The notes under the pieces: generated by a model | Told to the model about the DNA's origin: nothing | Seen by the model: only the letters and a program-made list of their open reading frames with translations | The model's database searches: none | Program-made: the position numbers and the translations under genes | In this document: positions 63,176 to 64,000 of the stretch, piece by piece | Layout: each line of letters starts with the position of its first letter | How positions within the stretch are numbered: position 1 is the first letter of the stretch | Assembly (NCBI RefSeq): GCF_900115345.1 | Contig: NZ_FOWC01000011.1 | Location: forward strand, 62,001 to 126,000 | Length of the DNA: 64,000 bases | Source: Amycolatopsis rubida | Lineage (GTDB): Bacteria > Actinomycetota > Actinomycetes > Mycobacteriales > Pseudonocardiaceae | Reading direction: 5' to 3'

Positions 63176-64000
63176 GTGCCCTCGGAGAACAGCGAGAAGG
63201 ACCAGCCCGGCAGCACCGACAGCACCGGCTCGGCGAACGCCGAGCCGTCGACCGGCGGCGACCAGCCGCGGGTAGTCGCCGGGCGCTACCGGCTGCGGTC
63301 GGTTCTGGGGTCGGGATCGATGGGCACGGTCTGGTCGGCTTACGACGAGTTCCTGCACCGCCCGGTCGCGGTCAAGGAGATGAAGGTGCCACCGGGCATC
63401 CCGGCCGAACAGGCGGATGAACTGCGCGAACGCACGCTCCGCGAGGCCCGGGCGATCGCCGTGCTGTCGCATCCGAACGTCATCACGCTGCACGATGTGG
63501 CGCGCGAGAACGACGCTCCGTTCGTCGTGATGGAGCTGCTGCCCTCACGCAGCCTCGCGCACCTGTTGCGCGACCACGGTCCCCTGACGGTCGAACAGGC
63601 CGCAGCAGTCGGCATCGCGGTGGCGGCGGCCCTCGAAGCGGCCCACGACGCAGGCATCACGCACCGCGACGTGAAGCCGGGCAACGTGCTGGTGGCCAGC
63701 GACGGCCGGATCAAACTCACCGACTTCGGCATCGCCCGCAACGTCTCCGAAGCCACCATGACCAGGACCGGCATCATGCTCGGTTCGCCCGCCTACATCT
63801 CGCCGGAGGTCGCGTCCGGCGGCGCGGTCACCCCGAACGCCGATCTGTGGGGCCTCGGCGCGACGCTGTTCGCCGCCGTCGAAGGCGCTCCCCCGTACGA
63901 CGCGGACGGCGACCCGCTGGAAACCGTAGGCAAGGTCGTGAACGGCAAGGTCCCGCGCCCGAAGCCGGGCCCGCTGGCCGACGTCATCGCCGCGTTGATG
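63176..64000 (+). CDS. Ser/Thr protein kinase (PknB family), 3' end outside window
   Basis: Eukaryotic-type protein kinase; 275 residues are visible and the frame is open to the window's last base, so the C-terminal part, including any membrane helix and sensor domain, is missing. After an acidic, Ser/Gly-rich N-terminus the kinase domain starts with GRYRLRSVLGSGSMGTV (glycine loop), then AVKEM (ATP lysine), HRDVKPGNVLV (catalytic loop), LTDFGIARN (metal aspartate) and GSPAYISPE (activation segment end). All catalytic residues are present. The activation loop contains TMTRTGIM with candidate autophosphorylation threonines. Start GTG at 63176 is the first in-frame start with a promoter-like hexamer. 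Confidence 0.9.
   Translation, partial: MPSENSEKDQPGSTDSTGSANAEPSTGGDQPRVVAGRYRLRSVLGSGSMGTVWSAYDEFLHRPVAVKEMKVPPGIPAEQADELRERTLREARAIAVLSHPNVITLHDVARENDAPFVVMELLPSRSLAHLLRDHGPLTVEQAAAVGIAVAAALEAAHDAGITHRDVKPGNVLVASDGRIKLTDFGIARNVSEATMTRTGIMLGSPAYISPEVASGGAVTPNADLWGLGATLFAAVEGAPPYDADGDPLETVGKVVNGKVPRPKPGPLADVIAALM

Overview
The window is a very GC-rich chromosomal segment from an actinomycete, most likely the family Pseudonocardiaceae (Amycolatopsis-like). The grounds are gene content, many GTG starts, the biotin-dependent acyl-CoA carboxylase set with an epsilon subunit, a SARP regulator, and gene order. The backbone follows the Mycobacterium tuberculosis Rv3275c-Rv3306c region as I remember it: purE, purK, a GtrA-type protein, a PH-domain protein, birA, accD5, accE5, maf, accA3, glpD, an lpdA-type reductase, a gamma-glutamylcyclotransferase-like gene and an amiB-type amidohydrolase. 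Accessory genes interrupt this order, mainly at about 10.4-16.5, 18.0-29.5, 31.4-37.9, 38.6-41.1 and 43.0-45.9 kb. I see no tRNA, rRNA, CRISPR array, insertion sequence or prophage gene.

Layout. 0-4 kb: end of an acyl-CoA ligase, purE/purK, then an 88-bp tandem repeat. 4-13 kb: a GT87 glycosyltransferase, a degenerate GGDEF-like protein, a membrane-bound ECF sigma/zinc-finger fusion, two GtrA paralogues, a HAD phosphatase and a two-component pair. 13-18 kb: hisN, a TNT-domain protein with a small partner, HMG-CoA lyase, the PH protein and birA. 18-29.5 kb: accessory genes including an NlpC/P60 protein, a large SARP regulator facing a hydrolase across a SARP-like operator, a transmembrane HTH/NBR1-type protein, a GlxA-type regulator, and a frameshifted pseudogene. 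29.5-43 kb: accD5-accE5, maf and accA3, with TetR/MFS and PadR/MFS efflux modules and a dicarboxylate symporter between them. 43-51 kb: DUF1707 genes, an orphan histidine kinase and the glpD // glpF-glpK glycerol locus. 51-57 kb: a lipoprotein-type class F sortase beside a possible substrate, lpdA, a gene-free stretch with DnaA-box-like sites, and the amidohydrolase. 57.5-64 kb: meaB, mutB and mutA, and the start of a Ser/Thr kinase.

Metabolic logic. AccA3 (biotin carboxylase plus carrier), AccD5 and AccE5 form a propionyl/acetyl-CoA carboxylase whose carrier lysine is biotinylated by BirA. MutA/MutB with the MeaB G-protein then convert (R)-methylmalonyl-CoA to succinyl-CoA. The window therefore holds most of the propionate-to-succinate route, lacking only the epimerase. 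Glycerol uptake, phosphorylation and oxidation (GlpF, GlpK, GlpD) form a second complete unit.

Regulation. At least thirteen genes have a TAnnnT hexamer ending 6-8 bases before the start codon and no ribosome-binding site, which points to widespread leaderless transcription and was used to choose starts. Long perfect hairpins, some sharing sequence, separate several convergent gene pairs.
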